Source: JALORV01 sp963766365
Lineage (GTDB): Bacteria; Pseudomonadota; Gammaproteobacteria; Burkholderiales; Burkholderiaceae_F
Direction: 5' to 3'
Length of the DNA stretch: 58,700 nt
Assembly (NCBI GenBank): GCA_963766365.1
Contig: CAVXZK010000015.1
Span: forward strand, 1-58,700
A program made the position numbers and the translations under genes. Below the pieces are notes generated by a model, which was not told where the DNA came from, did no database searches, and saw nothing but the letters and a program-made list of their open reading frames with translations. Shown one piece after another: positions 18,798 through 27,066 of the stretch; positions within the stretch are counted from its first letter, which is position 1; every line of letters begins with the position of its first letter.

Positions 18798-19208
18798 CTT
18801 GGCGAGGGGCCTAGGAAGCACGAATCAGGTAATTCGCCCAGGGGCGTCGGGGATTCGCTTACGTACTCACTAGGTGGTCTGGCGAGCATTCCAACCGGGT
18901 ACTCGTTTTACTTCGGGGACAAGAAACACGAAGCGGTCTTTGACGGCCAGATTGCAGGGGAACTGCTGCCTGGCGAGGAGAAGGATTTCATATTTGGCGT
19001 CTACGACCCAGACGGGAAGGTAGAGCCGGGCTGGTATAGCTTTCTTACTCAGCTTCAGATCTTCGATGCGACGGCAGATCGCTTGATGCTTGCCACGCCC
19101 ACTTTCTCCGGCCAATGGGAGGTGAAGTCCGTGCCGGAACCCGCCACTCTGACACTTCTCGGCCTTGGCCTCGTCGGTCTCGCTTTTGCCCACCGCCGTA
19201 AGCAGTAG
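18798..19208 (+). pseudogene. PEP-CTERM protein, 5'-truncated remnant
   Basis: The open frame ends in a textbook PEP-CTERM sorting signal: VPEPATLTLLGLGLVGLAFA followed by HRRKQ and the stop. The upstream body (GYSFYFGDKKHEAVFDGQ, GWYSFLTQLQIFDATADR) looks like the end of a secreted beta-rich domain. There is no start codon with a signal peptide: the frame runs back through the palindrome into the tRNA, so the N-terminal half and export signal are gone. Such proteins need exosortase EpsH/XrtA, which is not in the window. Truncation by recombination beside the tRNA is the simplest explanation. Confidence 0.75.
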
Positions 19209-19336
19209 CGACGGAATGGCAGTTTTTGGGTGATTCACGACCACCATCATTTTGTCGGCTACTGGCCGTGCCCGGCCCTCCGTTCGCTTCAATTGGTGCG
19301 CAGAGTCGCCAAGGCGCCCGCGTGGCTTTCGCGGCG

Positions 19337-19366
19337 GGGCCGGTTTGAGCCCGGCCCTTCCTTTTT
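19337..19366 (+). terminator. Rho-independent terminator candidate
   Basis: A seven-pair GC stem GGGCCGG/CCGGCCC (19337-19343 with 19351-19357) and a seven-base loop are followed by the pyrimidine tract TTCCTTTTTCCC. It lies about 130 bases after the PEP-CTERM remnant and would end its transcript. Confidence 0.6.
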
Positions 19367-19444
19367 CCCATCAGGGCTAGCCCCAGATGGCCGATCCGGC
19401 GAAGTGCTGGCACTGTCCCCGATCTGCTTCCCGGTAATGCCCTT

Positions 19445-19951
19445 ATGCGCTGGATCGCTATAACCGTCTCCGTGGTTGTCGCGTGCATTGCGGCACTGTT
19501 GCTGAGCCAGCAAAAGGTCCTGTGGCACGTCACCGAGCCCGGCATGACGCCGTCTGATGTTCGTGCCGTTCTGCCGGACGCCGTGCCGCCCCCGCAGCCG
19601 AAGTCGCTCGACAACGGCCTGTTGCTTGGCCTCGTGGTTCCGAAAGTCTCGAATCTGGACCGCGCCTTCAATGCTGAGCTGTATTTCGACGAGCGTGGCC
19701 TGCAGCAAGTGCTGCTGCTCCCGACGCGCTTGCTAGTGCCGTCTGCCGCGATGATTGAGTTCGATGCGTTGAGACAGGCCGCATCTCGGCGCTACGGCCG
19801 GGAAATCGCCGGGACCGGAATTCGCTCGGCCGACGTTCCGGCCGAGGCTCACTGGAGGGCGGGCCCGGTGACGGTCACGCTTCGGGTCGAGCAGCGGGGC
19901 GAGTATGCGGCTGTCATGATGTCGTACGCAGTGGCCAGAGGGCGGTCCTAG
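19445..19951 (+). CDS. Exported or membrane-anchored hypothetical protein
   Basis: A 168-residue protein not recognised. It begins with a hydrophobic segment (about residues 3-22, MRWIAITVSVVVACIAALLL) that could be a signal peptide or anchor. The segment HVTEPGMTPSDVRAVLP is faintly like the start of BamE/SmpA-type lipoprotein domains, but there is no lipobox cysteine. The rest is a small alpha/beta domain without catalytic motifs. It stands alone between the terminator candidate and a convergent membrane gene. Confidence 0.6.
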   Translation: MRWIAITVSVVVACIAALLLSQQKVLWHVTEPGMTPSDVRAVLPDAVPPPQPKSLDNGLLLGLVVPKVSNLDRAFNAELYFDERGLQQVLLLPTRLLVPSAAMIEFDALRQAASRRYGREIAGTGIRSADVPAEAHWRAGPVTVTLRVEQRGEYAAVMMSYAVARGRS

Positions 19952-19997
19952 CAGAGGGGCAGCCAGTTTAGGAAGGGCAGGTCTTGGCGGAACACGC

Positions 19998-20321
19998 TCA
20001 CTCCGGCGCCGCCGCTCCACGGCGCCTGTCCGCCTGCATCTTGCGTGACAACCAAATGCTCACCGCGATCGAGGGCGCGGTGAAAGACAAGGCTACTAAG
20101 GAAAGTGCCCAGTCAGGCAGGAAGAAGGCGTGTGCCGAAGAGCCCAGCGCAACAGACGCTCCGAGAGCGAAAGCAACCACAAGACAGATGATGGCGCTAA
20201 CGACACCGGGCAAAGCCGACGGGGGATACGGAATGGCCACCCGATTAACGAAGAACAATGCCGTGTAGCCCCCTGCGGTAATCAATGCGATCAGGGCAAC
20301 TAGGAACAAAGGCCCAGCCAT
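19998..20321 (-). CDS. Small integral membrane protein, unknown
   Basis: A 107-residue protein that is nearly all membrane: hydrophobic segments at about 3-24, 37-58 and 71-92, ending in a basic tail (SRKMQADRRR). No family motif is recognised. Such small membrane proteins are common in accessory DNA. The start at 20321 is the only reasonable one. Confidence 0.5.
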   Translation of the reverse strand: MAGPLFLVALIALITAGGYTALFFVNRVAIPYPPSALPGVVSAIICLVVAFALGASVALGSSAHAFFLPDWALSLVALSFTAPSIAVSIWLSRKMQADRRRGAAAPE

Positions 20322-20633
20322 CGAATCAGTCCTGCCTCACGCTGCCATAGTGGCCGCTTCAGGGCAGTTTAGGTTGTCTCGCGTGGTGGCCGCAATTGGC
20401 CGCAGCTTGCCTTGAGACAACTGCGGTACGACGACCTTAGCGGTCTCGAGCTTTTCCCAAAACGGGACGCGGCCGAATCCCTCAAGTGTCCTTGCAATAG
20501 CCACTGGACCTTCACCTTGCTTGGCGGACAAGCGTGCCGCGTCAGGATTCTCGAGTGAAACGCGCAGGCGAAGCATTTGCTGCGGCAAGACAGTCGTCGC
20601 AAGCTCTGCGAAGGTCTCTTCTGCGACTTTCGA
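20322..20633. other. Intergenic stretch with one copy of a recurring motif
   Basis: This holds one copy of a short motif also seen at 23314 and 23738 (GGCCGCTTCAGGGCAGTTTAGG, about 20351-20372), plus an 83-codon minus-strand frame (20337-20588) whose end lies inside that motif. I do not consider the frame a convincing gene. No promoter or RNA is evident. Confidence 0.4.
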
Positions 20634-21491
20634 CTACAAAGGACGTCCACTCTGCACCCGATCCTCTGACTTCATAAAGGTCCATGTTAAGAAGAAGCCA
20701 GCCGTCACGTTGTTTCGCGTTTTTACGAGAGGACTTTCTTCAAACGTCGCTCCATCCAGATTGTCGCCACGCAGAAAGCCAATGATCCTGATGTCCCCGA
20801 ATCGGCGTGACAGCGCAACCTGTGCCATGCCGCCGGCGTAACCTGAAGTCGCGTGGTAGGCAGGCCGACTGGCTGTCGCATACTGGTCATCTACGCTGTA
20901 GAAGTACTGGTTGTAGCGCTGACTACCGTACATGGGGCCGGCTTGCACGATCAGAGTCCAGTCGCTGTGGTTGCTTGGCCGGTAGCTCCAGGCTAGGCGA
21001 GGTGTAAAAGTCCAGCCCTGGTAGCGCACGCCTCCATCAAGTTCGACCGCAGCCCGGACAGGAAGAACAAGGCCCAATCGTTGATTTCCGCCGGCACTGC
21101 GCCAAAGTCTCACATCGATTGACGGGCCAAGTTCCAACATGTAGTTAAGGCCAGGCATTCCTGCGCGTGCCTCGTTGTCGTCGCTGAAGAAGGGCGCGAA
21201 GCCGCTGAAGCTGAGCGTCACCTCGAACGCGTCCGACTTGTAAAAGTCAGCCCGAAGACCTTCACGGTCTGCGGTCAACCATTCCAACCGATAAACGAAA
21301 TAGGGAAGCGGCACAGCTCGGTGAGACGACTCGTCTGACCCACGATAGTCCGGAAGCGAAAGCGCACCCAAACCGACACCAAGCTCCCAGCGCGGCAACT
21401 CTTCAGCGTCTGCCCGATCGCTGACCGCGGCGCCACATGTCAAGGCGACATTGACCCAGCAAAGGCGTCCCAAGACCTTCTTGAGCAACAT
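20634..21491 (-). CDS. MipA/OmpV-family outer membrane protein
   Basis: A 285-residue predicted outer-membrane beta-barrel of the MltA-interacting/OmpV family. A signal peptide covers about the first 29 residues (ends near DRADAEEL). The family N-terminal motif WELGVGLGALSLPDYRGSD is clear, and the end has the usual FLRGDNLDGATFEESPLV segment and a terminal W-x-F strand. Alternating strands fill the middle. Members have been linked to murein hydrolase scaffolding, osmotic adaptation or antibiotic entry; which applies here is unknown. The 3' end lies against the motif-bearing spacer. Confidence 0.85.
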   Translation of the reverse strand: MLLKKVLGRLCWVNVALTCGAAVSDRADAEELPRWELGVGLGALSLPDYRGSDESSHRAVPLPYFVYRLEWLTADREGLRADFYKSDAFEVTLSFSGFAPFFSDDNEARAGMPGLNYMLELGPSIDVRLWRSAGGNQRLGLVLPVRAAVELDGGVRYQGWTFTPRLAWSYRPSNHSDWTLIVQAGPMYGSQRYNQYFYSVDDQYATASRPAYHATSGYAGGMAQVALSRRFGDIRIIGFLRGDNLDGATFEESPLVKTRNNVTAGFFLTWTFMKSEDRVQSGRPL

Positions 21492-21924
21492 TCACCCCAT
21501 CCTGCTTGTGACTCCGCCCCTGCCCCGCTTACCAATGAGACTACCGTTAGCGAGCAAGGCCTGCTGAGACTGGCCTCTTGTTGCGCCGGATGTCCTGGAA
21601 ATGACAGCAAGAGCTAAGCCGGCACAGGTGAGCAGTCGAATACTTCAAGTTCCTCGAGGACCGAATACGCTCAAAGGACGAGCGAACCTGAAGGCGGTGA
21701 AGGAAGTCGCGAGAAGCCCCAGCGAGCCAGCAATGCCAAATTTAACTAGGCGAACGGGGAAGCAGTCGCTATGCATCGGGGAACAACAGGCAATGTCGGC
21801 GGACGTCTGCTTTGCGGAAAATGTAGCAAGGACCTTCCACGACTGTTACTGGCCGCGCGCTGCCGAGCTTGGCTGAGCCGAGTCGATCTGCGAAGCTTGC
21901 TTCGTCAGCGCGACCGAGTCAAAC
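21492..21924. other. 433-base intergenic region
   Basis: This region lies between the divergent MipA-like and acetyltransferase genes. It contains only short frames without codon bias or ribosome sites (the longest is 91 codons at 21601). No tRNA, clear promoter or repeat was seen. It may carry promoters for both flanking genes. Confidence 0.4.
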
Positions 21925-22509
21925 ATGGAAGCCAAGACTGCGTTCAACCCAGTACTCCTCAACATTCCGGATCATTTCGAAACCGAACGCCTGCTGATGA
22001 GGGCACCGCGACCTGGCGACGGAGAGGTCGTAAACGCGTCGGTGCTCGAGACGCTCGAGGACATTCGTCGTTTCCCAGCCTCGATGGTCTGGGCGATGGA
22101 GGACCAACCTGTAGAGAAGACCGAAGAGTTCGCGCGGCGCGGCGCGGCGAACTGGCTGCTGCGGGCCGACTTTCCAATGTTGGGGTTCCGGCGCGACAGC
22201 GGTGAGCATGTATTGAACTGCGGCCTGCACAGGTTCAACTGGGACACCCGCGTATTCGAGATCGGTTGGTGGTGCCGGAAGCGCTTTCAGGGCCAGGGAT
22301 TCGCCACCGAGGCGGCGCGCGGCGTTACCGAGTTCGCCTTCAGGCACCTCGGGGCGCGGCGAGTCTGGTGTGGAGCGGACGACGAGAACGAACGAAGTTG
22401 GCGCGTTGCCGAGAGGCTTGGCTTTGAGCACGAAGGCACGTTGAAGAGTGAACGCTGCGATCCGGACGGTACGCGCAGGACGATGCGCGTCTATGCGCTG
22501 ACGCGGTGA
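21925..22509 (+). CDS. GNAT acetyltransferase, RimJ/RimL-like
   Basis: A 194-residue acetyltransferase. The N-terminal ETERLLMRAPRPGDGEVV is the standard opening of the RimJ/RimL branch, the CoA loop reads KRFQGQGFATEAARGV (about 118-133), and the NERSWRVAERLGFEHEGTLK motif is typical of N-terminal or side-chain acetylation enzymes. The ATG at 21925 is in context AACATGG without a strong ribosome site. It stands alone among hypothetical genes. Ribosomal, antibiotic or peptide substrates are all possible. Confidence 0.85.
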   Translation: MEAKTAFNPVLLNIPDHFETERLLMRAPRPGDGEVVNASVLETLEDIRRFPASMVWAMEDQPVEKTEEFARRGAANWLLRADFPMLGFRRDSGEHVLNCGLHRFNWDTRVFEIGWWCRKRFQGQGFATEAARGVTEFAFRHLGARRVWCGADDENERSWRVAERLGFEHEGTLKSERCDPDGTRRTMRVYALTR

Positions 22510-22665
22510 GAGCGTCCGCTGTCGGGATGATCAGCCACCCGAGCCGCTTGGCCGCTTCTGGGCGAACTGGACGGGGCGGGTCAATGGCAGCAGATGGCCG
22601 GGTCGAGTCTCTAAGCACGCATGGCAAGCGCGACTATGGTCCGCTCGAACTGTCGATAGTCCATT

Positions 22666-23271
22666 TCAGCCCCCCCTTTCAAAGACTGAAGCGATGAGTT
22701 CATCGCCGTTCATCGCTTCCCAGCCACAGCCCTTCACTCCACTTCGGCCTGCATCAGTAAACCGCGCCACCGTTTGTTCTGCCCAACCTCCCAAAAACGT
22801 GTGCGCGCGAGCTTCGGCCAACAGCTTGCCGGTCTCTTGTTCTCCGATTGAAAAGACGTCTGAGAGAAACCGCGTTCCGTCGCCGGTTCTGTTAGTTCGA
22901 AAAACGTACTTTGCTCTCGGCTTCACATCCAGCTCAACTTGCAGTTGTCCGTCGCGCAGACTTCGCCTGTACACCTTCCCGGCCCCATCGATGCCTTCGA
23001 CGAAAGTAAAGCCGAATCTCTTGAGCAAGTCGTCACTCGCGGTACTTCGCATGAGGCCCCCCTCGGTTGGTGCATTGGCGTAGGTCTTCAACCCCGCGTC
23101 CTTGCACAGCCGCGGCAGCGTCACGTACCGCCCCCATAGAGCGTCTCCGGTCGGGATCAGGACTGCGGCGACCAAGGCCGCGAGCCGCCACCACCCCGGG
23201 CTCTTGATCACGATCCACAGAGCAGCGACAAGATACAGACCAGCTACGGACAGAATTCCGAGACCACCCAC
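22666..23271 (-). CDS. Hypothetical protein with two N-terminal membrane helices
   Basis: A 201-residue protein not recognised. Two hydrophobic segments (about 4-22 and 28-44) precede a soluble domain of roughly 150 residues that contains three cysteines (RLCKDAGL, and KGCGWE near the end). The GTG start at 23271 is supported by AAAGGAGCC ten bases upstream. It runs co-directionally with the next small membrane gene, with 122 bases between that carry the recurring motif. Accessory-region character; function unknown. Confidence 0.55.
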   Translation of the reverse strand: MGGLGILSVAGLYLVAALWIVIKSPGWWRLAALVAAVLIPTGDALWGRYVTLPRLCKDAGLKTYANAPTEGGLMRSTASDDLLKRFGFTFVEGIDGAGKVYRRSLRDGQLQVELDVKPRAKYVFRTNRTGDGTRFLSDVFSIGEQETGKLLAEARAHTFLGGWAEQTVARFTDAGRSGVKGCGWEAMNGDELIASVFERGG

Positions 23272-23313
23272 GCCAGGCTCCTTTGGGGAGGCATTCGTGC
23301 CGAACGAGCACTC

Positions 23314-23342
23314 ATTAGCGCGTCCGCTCTAGGGCAATTCTG
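23314..23342. repeat. Recurring intergenic motif, copy 2 (copy 3 at 23738-23765)
   Basis: ATTAGCGCGTCCGCTCTAGG followed by GCAATTCTG matches the element at 23738-23765 (ATTAGCTGTCCGCTTCAAGG then CAATTCTG) with few differences, and a looser copy lies at 20350. All three sit in spacers beside small accessory genes. They could be remnants of one family of recombination sites or of a dispersed repeat. Confidence 0.5.
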
Positions 23343-23393
23343 AGGCTCAGGCGATTCGGCTGCTACTGGCCGCCTCCGGTAGTGACCCGCAGT

Positions 23394-23723
23394 TCAGTTA
23401 AACCAGGCGTTCCAGTGCTTCGCCGAATTTCCGATTAGGAACACCGACGCAAGCGCGGCCATGAACCAGAGGTTGGATCGAATCTCGTGGATGGACGAGC
23501 CCGGTTTCAATGCACGCGCCTGCAACATCGGCGAATGAAGCAACGCGATACAGAGCACGACCAGTGCAGAGTAGCCGAGCACCCAAAGCAGCCCGGAGAC
23601 AGATGCGACGGGTTGGCCTCTAGGTGCAGCAGTAAAGAACGCTGCCCCAGCTATGACGTTCCAAACCACAACCACGACCACCATGAATCCCAGTCGTAGG
23701 TGTCGGTGTATGACGATTCTCAC
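23394..23723 (-). CDS. Small integral membrane protein, unknown
   Basis: A 109-residue protein with three likely membrane segments (about 11-33, 44-66 and 86-102) and a basic N-terminus (MRIVIHRHLRLG). The GTG start at 23723 lacks a ribosome site, so translation might begin at the internal ATG 13 codons later. No family recognised. The gene's upstream side is occupied by the hairpin and the group II intron. Confidence 0.5.
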   Translation of the reverse strand: MRIVIHRHLRLGFMVVVVVVWNVIAGAAFFTAAPRGQPVASVSGLLWVLGYSALVVLCIALLHSPMLQARALKPGSSIHEIRSNLWFMAALASVFLIGNSAKHWNAWFN

Positions 23724-23755
23724 TTTGCCCGCAAACGATTAGCTGTCCGCTTCAA

Positions 23756-23793
23756 GGCAATTCTGGCCCACGTCGCTGACGTCAGCAATTGGC
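23756..23793. repeat. Imperfect hairpin directly 5' of the group II intron
   Basis: The outer arm GGCAATTCTG (23756-23765) pairs with CAGCAATTGGC (23783-23793) apart from one mismatch and one extra base, and the inner arms ACGTC/GACGT surround a GCT loop. The intron begins at the very next base. Group IIC introns insert next to terminator-like or attC-like hairpins, so this is probably the target structure. Confidence 0.6.
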
Positions 23794-25753
23794 GTGCGCC
23801 GTGCTAAGGCGGCGCTTTCCAGTGGGTGAGAGTCCCACCCGGCGAATGCTCCAGCCGGAAGCAACCGGAGCAGTCATGGAGGTAACGAGATGACTGAAGC
23901 CTTCGGGTAAAGCGTGCCACGAATTGGTGGCAGCGCGAGTGTGCAGGCCGTAACGCGAGTGAACGCTGGGCAAGCCTCGAAAATGCCGATGCGCAGGCCG
24001 ACCCGAACACCCTATCGGGGAAGGCTGAGATCACTGGACGGATGAGCAAAGGCAGGGCCGCCAGTGGCTGCGCCGGGGTAGTGGCGACAGCATGTACACA
24101 AGGAAAGCGCGCGCAACACGGGAAGCCCTGTGGCGTGGTCAGGGATGGCCAACCGGATGCCGGTGACGGACAGGCCGGGCGCTGTGGGGTGACGGAGAGG
24201 CTCGTAGTACCGCTGAAGCCGGGTAATGCCGGGGGAGGAAAGGGGCCTCAGTTCAGGACCAACGCAACACGCAGCGAGGGACGCGGAGATTGGGCAACCT
24301 AGCAACTCCGGAAAGTGTTCAGAAGCTGCAGACGGCGTTACACGCGAAAGCGAAGTCAGCGCCGGGGTATCGCTTCTATGCGCTGTACGACAAGATCTAC
24401 CGCGAAGACATTCTGGCGCATGCCTACGCCCAGTGCCGTTCGAATCAGGGCGCACCGGGTGTGGACGGTCAGGGCTTTGCGGACGTCGAGGCGTATGGCG
24501 TCGAGCGGTGGCTCGGGGAACTGGCGCTTGCACTCAGGCAGGAGACGTACCGACCGGAACCGATAAGACGAGTGTTCATCCCGAAGGCCAATGGCAAGCT
24601 CAGGCCGCTGGGCATCTCGACCCTGCGGGATCGGGTGGGCATGACGGCAGCGATGCTGGTGCTCGATCCGATCTTCGAAGCCGATCTTCCACCGGAGCAG
24701 TACGCCTACCGGCGAGGCAGAAATGCCCAGCAGGCGGCGGTCGAGGTGGAGGCCACGCTGTACCGAGGGCACCGGGAAGTGGTGGACGCCGACCTCGCGG
24801 ATTACTTCGGCAGCATCCCGCACGCCGAGTTACTGAAATCGGTGGCGCGCCGAGTGGTGGATCGGCGCGTGCTGCATCTGATCAAGATGTGGCTGGAATG
24901 TGCCGTCGAAGAAACCGACGATCGAGGACGGAAGAAGCGCACGACCGAAGCCAAGGACAGCGGGCGCGGCATCCCGCAGGGCTCACCCATCTCACCGCTG
25001 CTGGCGAATCTGTACATGCGCCGGTTCGTGCTGGCATGGAAGAAGCTCGGGCTGGAAGCGAGTCTAGGCAGTCGCATCGTGACCTACGCCGATGACCTTG
25101 TGATCCTGTGCCGGCGCGGCAAGGCGGAAGAAGCCCTGCGGCGTCTGCGCGAGCTCATGAGCACGCTGAAGCTCACGGTCAACGAGGAAAAGACACGGAT
25201 CTGTACGGTGCCGGAAGGCACGTTCGACTTCCTGGGCTTCACGTTCGGGAGGCGGTACTCGGCGCAGACGGGGCGGGCACGGCTCGCTCTGTGGCCATCG
25301 CGCAAGAGTGTCCAGCGCATGGTCGAGAAGATCCATGCGATGACGGCCATCTCCCTGACGTGGCAAGGCACCACGGAGTTGGTGGGCAGGTTGAACCGCA
25401 TGCTGCGCGGCTGGGCCAACTACTTCCAAGTGGGGACGACCAGCCGCGCGTATCGCGCGCTCGACAACTACACCGCTGCGCGGTTGCGCCGGTGGTTGCG
25501 CAACAAGTACAAGCTCAGGCGACGCAGTGCGGGGGCCTATCCACCCTCGCAGCTCTACGGGCACTTCGGGCTCGTGCGCTTGGGCCGGCTTGGGCACGAC
25601 CTGGCGTGGGCGAAGGCGTGAAGTCTTGTCCGAGAGCCGGATGCGGGAGATCTGCCAGTCCGGTTCGATGAGCGGGGTGTGGAAACGGAGCTATGGCGAA
25701 GTTACTCGGGCACCGCCAGACGAAAGGGGCGGCAACAGACAAACCGAACCTAC
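23794..25753 (+). mobile_element. Group II intron (3' end approximate)
   Basis: A self-splicing retroelement of about 2 kb. The 5' end has the consensus GTGCG at 23794, then about 490 bases of structured RNA (domains I-III) before the maturase gene. After the gene, domain V is recognisable as GAGCCGGATGCGGGAGATCT then GCCAGTCCGGTTC (25631-25663), whose outer GAGCCGGA/TCCGGTTC arms pair. Domain VI and the end must lie between about 25665 and 25765; I place the end at a CCTAC near 25753 with low certainty. Lack of an endonuclease domain and insertion at a hairpin fit the IIC type. Confidence 0.8.
24290..25621 (+). CDS. ltrA: Group II intron reverse transcriptase/maturase
   Basis: A 443-residue intron-encoded protein that reverse-transcribes and helps splice the intron. 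The reverse transcriptase fingers and palm carry NQGAPGVDG, GIPQGSPISPLLANLY (about 228-243) and the catalytic YADD (266-269). The thumb and maturase X domain (about 350-430) include RGWANYFQVG. The protein ends after the X/DNA-binding region with no HNH endonuclease, so mobility probably uses pre-formed or hairpin targets. The TTG start at 24290 is tentative; its spacing to the GGAG before it is short. Domain V begins about ten bases after the stop. Confidence 0.93.
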   Translation: MGNLATPESVQKLQTALHAKAKSAPGYRFYALYDKIYREDILAHAYAQCRSNQGAPGVDGQGFADVEAYGVERWLGELALALRQETYRPEPIRRVFIPKANGKLRPLGISTLRDRVGMTAAMLVLDPIFEADLPPEQYAYRRGRNAQQAAVEVEATLYRGHREVVDADLADYFGSIPHAELLKSVARRVVDRRVLHLIKMWLECAVEETDDRGRKKRTTEAKDSGRGIPQGSPISPLLANLYMRRFVLAWKKLGLEASLGSRIVTYADDLVILCRRGKAEEALRRLRELMSTLKLTVNEEKTRICTVPEGTFDFLGFTFGRRYSAQTGRARLALWPSRKSVQRMVEKIHAMTAISLTWQGTTELVGRLNRMLRGWANYFQVGTTSRAYRALDNYTAARLRRWLRNKYKLRRRSAGAYPPSQLYGHFGLVRLGRLGHDLAWAKA

Positions 25754-25789
25754 TGCCACCGCGCCACATCTCTTATATGGACACCGCCC

Positions 25790-26040
25790 GGTTTGCCAAG
25801 TTGATCTTCATGTGATGCCTCAACGAGGTACTGGCTGCAGTCTTATATCCGGCCTTGTCGTGCAGACCGAAGCCTGCGGGCCCTGATGGAATTCGCCAAG
25901 AACGTCCTCATCTCTACCGCGTGCTTTTACGCACACCGAGATGTTCAGGTTTGCGTTCTTGCGGTCCGACCTGTCTTGCCATCACACGGTGATCAACCTC
26001 AGCAACCTATCGGCTCATCGACATTCACATCAACCTCGGT
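25790..26040 (-). ncRNA. Candidate bridge RNA of the IS110/IS1111 element
   Basis: The spacer downstream of the transposase folds, on the minus strand, into a small hairpin (ATCAC/GTGAT, 25981-25993), a long stem with internal loops (CAAGAACG/CGTTCTTG closing 25897-25961, inner arms 25909-25943) and a hairpin with a UUCG loop (25862-25877). One inner arm holds the 11 bases CATCTCTACCG (plus-strand reading, 25909-25919), which are identical to the right flank at 27194-27204. The other holds GAGATGT (25938-25944), the reverse complement of ACATCTC at the left flank (25766-25772). This is what target guides should look like. Transcription is not shown. Confidence 0.55.
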
Positions 26041-26043
26041 TCG

Positions 26044-27066
26044 CTACGCCGTTTCACACTGACGTAGTCCTTCTCGATAGGTGCGACTGTGCGCCAGAAT
26101 CGCCCACGCGGTTCGAGCCATCTTGTGGGCCAGGGCCACCGCCGCTACGTTAGCTGGTCGTCGTGCTTGAATCGCGGTCAGCCATGGTGTCGGTACCTTC
26201 GCGTGGTACATCACCGATCGCGCGCCGTGGATCAGCAAGGTGCGCAGGTACGGGTCACCGCGCTTGGAGATCGATCCGAGCCGAACCCTGCCACCGGTAC
26301 CCGTTTGCCGCGGCACCAGCCCGAGAAACGAAGCGAACTCGCGTCCCGACTTGAACGTCTTCGGATCCCCGATCGTCGCCACCAGCGCCGTCGCGGTGAG
26401 TCGGCCGATGCCGGGCACTGCGGCGATCGCGCGGCACGCGGCTTCCTGCTTCTGCCAGACACCGATGCGCTTCTCGATCTGATCGATGTCGTGCTCCAGT
26501 CGATCGATGCGCTGCAACTGGTCCCGCAGACCGCCGAACAGCATGGCCGGCAGAGCTTCCTCCAACTCCGCCATGCGCGCACGCATCTCGGCCAGCCCCG
26601 CCTGGCGTCCCGCCCGAAACGTCACGCCGAACTCGTACAACAGCCCGCGCAGCTGGTTCACCTGCATGGTCCGGAACTTGACCAGCAACGCGCGCATCCG
26701 GTGCAAAGCGAGCATCGCCTGCTGATCCTCGGTCTTGGCCGCCACCGTGCGCATCCCCGGCTGCTGCACCGCCGTCCAGATTGCCCGCGCATCGGCCGCA
26801 TCGGTCTTGTTCGTCTGTACAAAAGGGCGGATGAACTTCGCATGCAACAGCACCACTTCATGCCCGAGCGCCTGGATCTTGCGCGCCCACCAGTGCCCGC
26901 TGCCGCACGCTTCCAGCGCCACCCGGCCCGCCGGCCGCTGCGCCAGGAAGCCGATCAGCTCATCCCGTCCAAAGCGCCGGTTCACGATCTCGCCGGTGTG
27001 GGCGTTGACCCAGTACAGCTGGAACACTCGCTTTGCCACATCCAATCCGTACGTCGTAGCATTCAT
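26044..27066 (-). CDS. IS110-family transposase (DEDD recombinase)
   Basis: A 340-residue DNA recombinase. The N-terminal RuvC-like DEDD domain shows YGLDVAKRVFQLYWV (first Asp), VALEACGSGHWWAR (Glu) and NKTDAADARAIW (two Asp). The C-terminal transposase_20 domain has VPGIGRLTATALVATIGDPK and the GLVPRQTGTGGRVRLGSISK block with its conserved serine. The ATG at 27066 is preferred to 27087 because the family begins MNATTYGLDVAK. It is intact and probably active, which makes the flanking ends and the guide-RNA candidate meaningful. Confidence 0.93.
   Translation of the reverse strand: MNATTYGLDVAKRVFQLYWVNAHTGEIVNRRFGRDELIGFLAQRPAGRVALEACGSGHWWARKIQALGHEVVLLHAKFIRPFVQTNKTDAADARAIWTAVQQPGMRTVAAKTEDQQAMLALHRMRALLVKFRTMQVNQLRGLLYEFGVTFRAGRQAGLAEMRARMAELEEALPAMLFGGLRDQLQRIDRLEHDIDQIEKRIGVWQKQEAACRAIAAVPGIGRLTATALVATIGDPKTFKSGREFASFLGLVPRQTGTGGRVRLGSISKRGDPYLRTLLIHGARSVMYHAKVPTPWLTAIQARRPANVAAVALAHKMARTAWAILAHSRTYREGLRQCETA

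Noticed and set aside
20337..20588. An 83-codon minus-strand ORF
   Set aside because: Its C-terminus lies in the recurring spacer motif, it has no ribosome site, and no family is recognised.
21601..21876. A 91-codon plus-strand ORF
   Set aside because: It is basic, low in information, without a ribosome site, and directly upstream of a real acetyltransferase.
19950..24000. An integron cassette array
   Set aside because: The genes are small and separated by a repeating motif, but I see no integrase and no clear attC core (RYYYAAC/GTTRRRY); kept only as a hypothesis.
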